Shown here in pieces: positions 63,378-64,000 of a stretch of 64,000 bases of DNA (the stretch's first letter is position 1; the number at the start of each line of letters is the position of its first letter). The notes under the pieces are model-generated. The model was not told the origin of the DNA. It did not search any database and saw only the letters and a program-made list of their open reading frames with translations. A program made the position numbers and the translations under genes. The stretch covers positions 62,001 through 126,000 of the forward strand of contig CAKPZJ010000004.1 in assembly GCA_934204655.1 (NCBI GenBank), read 5' to 3'. The DNA comes from an uncultured Prevotella sp. GTDB lineage: Bacteria; Bacteroidota; Bacteroidia; Bacteroidales; Bacteroidaceae.

Positions 63378-64000
63378 TTATCTGTTGAGTAATTCGGAAG
63401 CCACTCGCCGAGCCTCCGCGTCGGTCTGTATATATACATCGTAGTCGGGGCTGGCGTCAAAGGTCACAGCGGCCATCGTGCGCTCGATGATGTCGGCCAT
63501 ATCGAGGAACCCGCAGCGTCCAGAGCGAAACGCCTCGTTGACCACCTCGTTTGCTGCGTTGACAATGCAGGGCATGTTGCCGCCCGTGCGTATGGCGGCA
63601 AATGCCAGGGCCAGGCACTTGAACTTATCGGTGTCGGGCTCGGCAAATTCGAGGCTTTTGCCAAACAGGTTGAGCCGCTCTCCGCTGAGGGGGAGCCTGT
63701 CGGGGTAAGAGAAGGCGTACTGTATGGGCAGGCGCATGTCGGGCACGCCCAGCTGGGCCTTGACGGAGCCGTCGACAAACTGCACGGCGCTGTGTACGAT
63801 GCTCTGTGGATGGATAAGTACCTGTATGCGGTCGGCCTCGACACCAAAAAGCCACTTGGCCTCGATGACCTCGAAGCCCTTGTTCATCAGCGAGGCCGAG
63901 TCGATGGTAATCTTGGCCCCCATGGTCCATGTGGGGTGCCTGAGCGCGTCGGCGGCGGTCACGGAGCGTAGCTGCTCGTGGCTATAGTGGCGGAAGGGAC
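63378..64000 (-). CDS. dxr: 1-deoxy-D-xylulose 5-phosphate reductoisomerase, 5' part cut by window edge
   Basis: MEP-pathway enzyme making 2-C-methyl-D-erythritol 4-phosphate for isoprenoids. The visible part (about 207 residues) begins PFRHYSHEQLRSVTAADALR, running in from beyond base 64000, and shows HPTWTMGAKITIDSASLMNKG, IHPQSIVHSAVQFVDGSVKA and NAANEVVNEAF. The GTG at 63962 is internal, not a start. About half of a normal 385-residue protein is outside the window. Confidence 0.93.
   Translation of the reverse strand, partial: PFRHYSHEQLRSVTAADALRHPTWTMGAKITIDSASLMNKGFEVIEAKWLFGVEADRIQVLIHPQSIVHSAVQFVDGSVKAQLGVPDMRLPIQYAFSYPDRLPLSGERLNLFGKSLEFAEPDTDKFKCLALAFAAIRTGGNMPCIVNAANEVVNEAFRSGRCGFLDMADIIERTMAAVTFDASPDYDVYIQTDAEARRVASELLNR

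Noticed and set aside
1-64000. tRNA, rRNA, CRISPR arrays, insertion sequences or prophage
   Set aside because: I looked for cloverleaf, repeat-spacer, transposase and integrase signs on both strands and saw none; the only repeats are the intergenic families described.

Overview
The window reads as chromosomal DNA of a Bacteroidales bacterium, most likely Prevotellaceae. The reasons are two SusC/SusD pairs, promoters of the Bacteroidetes type (TTTG and TAnnTTTG boxes), short 'NLxGQRV…GxYIxNGKKxxxK' tails on secreted enzymes, and 'W.T..LPF' domains typical of Prevotella secreted proteins. Base composition looks GC-rich for the group. No phage, transposase, integrase, CRISPR array, rRNA or tRNA gene was seen.

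Layout. 1-3.7 kb: gltX (3' end cut by the window) divergent from a 7TM-HD phosphodiesterase gene of the PgpH type. 4.4-10.3 kb: SusC, SusD and a DUF3823 lipoprotein. 10.6-25 kb: a GH43 enzyme fused to FG-GAP repeats, a secreted two-module protein, a GH127 beta-L-arabinofuranosidase and two tandem GH115 alpha-glucuronidases. 25.9-33.8 kb: an IPT/TIG propeller lipoprotein, a second SusC/SusD pair and a DUF1735/DUF4973-type lipoprotein. 34.5-36.8 kb: a GH89 alpha-N-acetylglucosaminidase. 36.9-46 kb: a candidate small RNA, a small membrane ORF carrying an 11-base poly-C/G tract, a histidine kinase, a YidE/AspT-type transporter, an RluA pseudouridine synthase, then a sugar kinase / CBM9-like / Fur-family / MATE group. 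46.5-55.7 kb: a seven-gene operon with two Tat-exported Gfo/Idh/MocA oxidoreductases, a two-helix membrane protein between them, a double DUF1080 protein, an ApbE-like protein, a third GH115 and a GH130. 55.8-60.3 kb: a C10 cysteine peptidase beside a decayed Spi-like/serpin chimera. 60.8-64 kb: dxr (5' part cut off), rseP and trpS.

How it works together. The SusCD systems would bind and import oligosaccharides from a plant glycan bearing (4-O-methyl)glucuronic acid and arabinofuranose; GH43, GH127 and three GH115 enzymes trim side chains. No backbone endo-hydrolase is present, so backbone cleavage must be encoded elsewhere. Four transcription units (both SusCD operons, the GH43 operon and the oxidoreductase operon) share an upstream region with three short blocks at nearly fixed spacing from the -7 box, which suggests one regulon. 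No matching PUL regulator is encoded here. This ties the oxidoreductase/DUF1080 operon, which resembles the recently described 3-keto-glycoside route, to the same substrate.

Intergenic DNA is crowded with dispersed palindromic repeats: a GCGC/CCTGGGGC family that builds two roughly 300-bp MITE-like elements, and an 80-bp element with tandem AAAGACGGCTCC units. They explain many spurious short open frames between genes.
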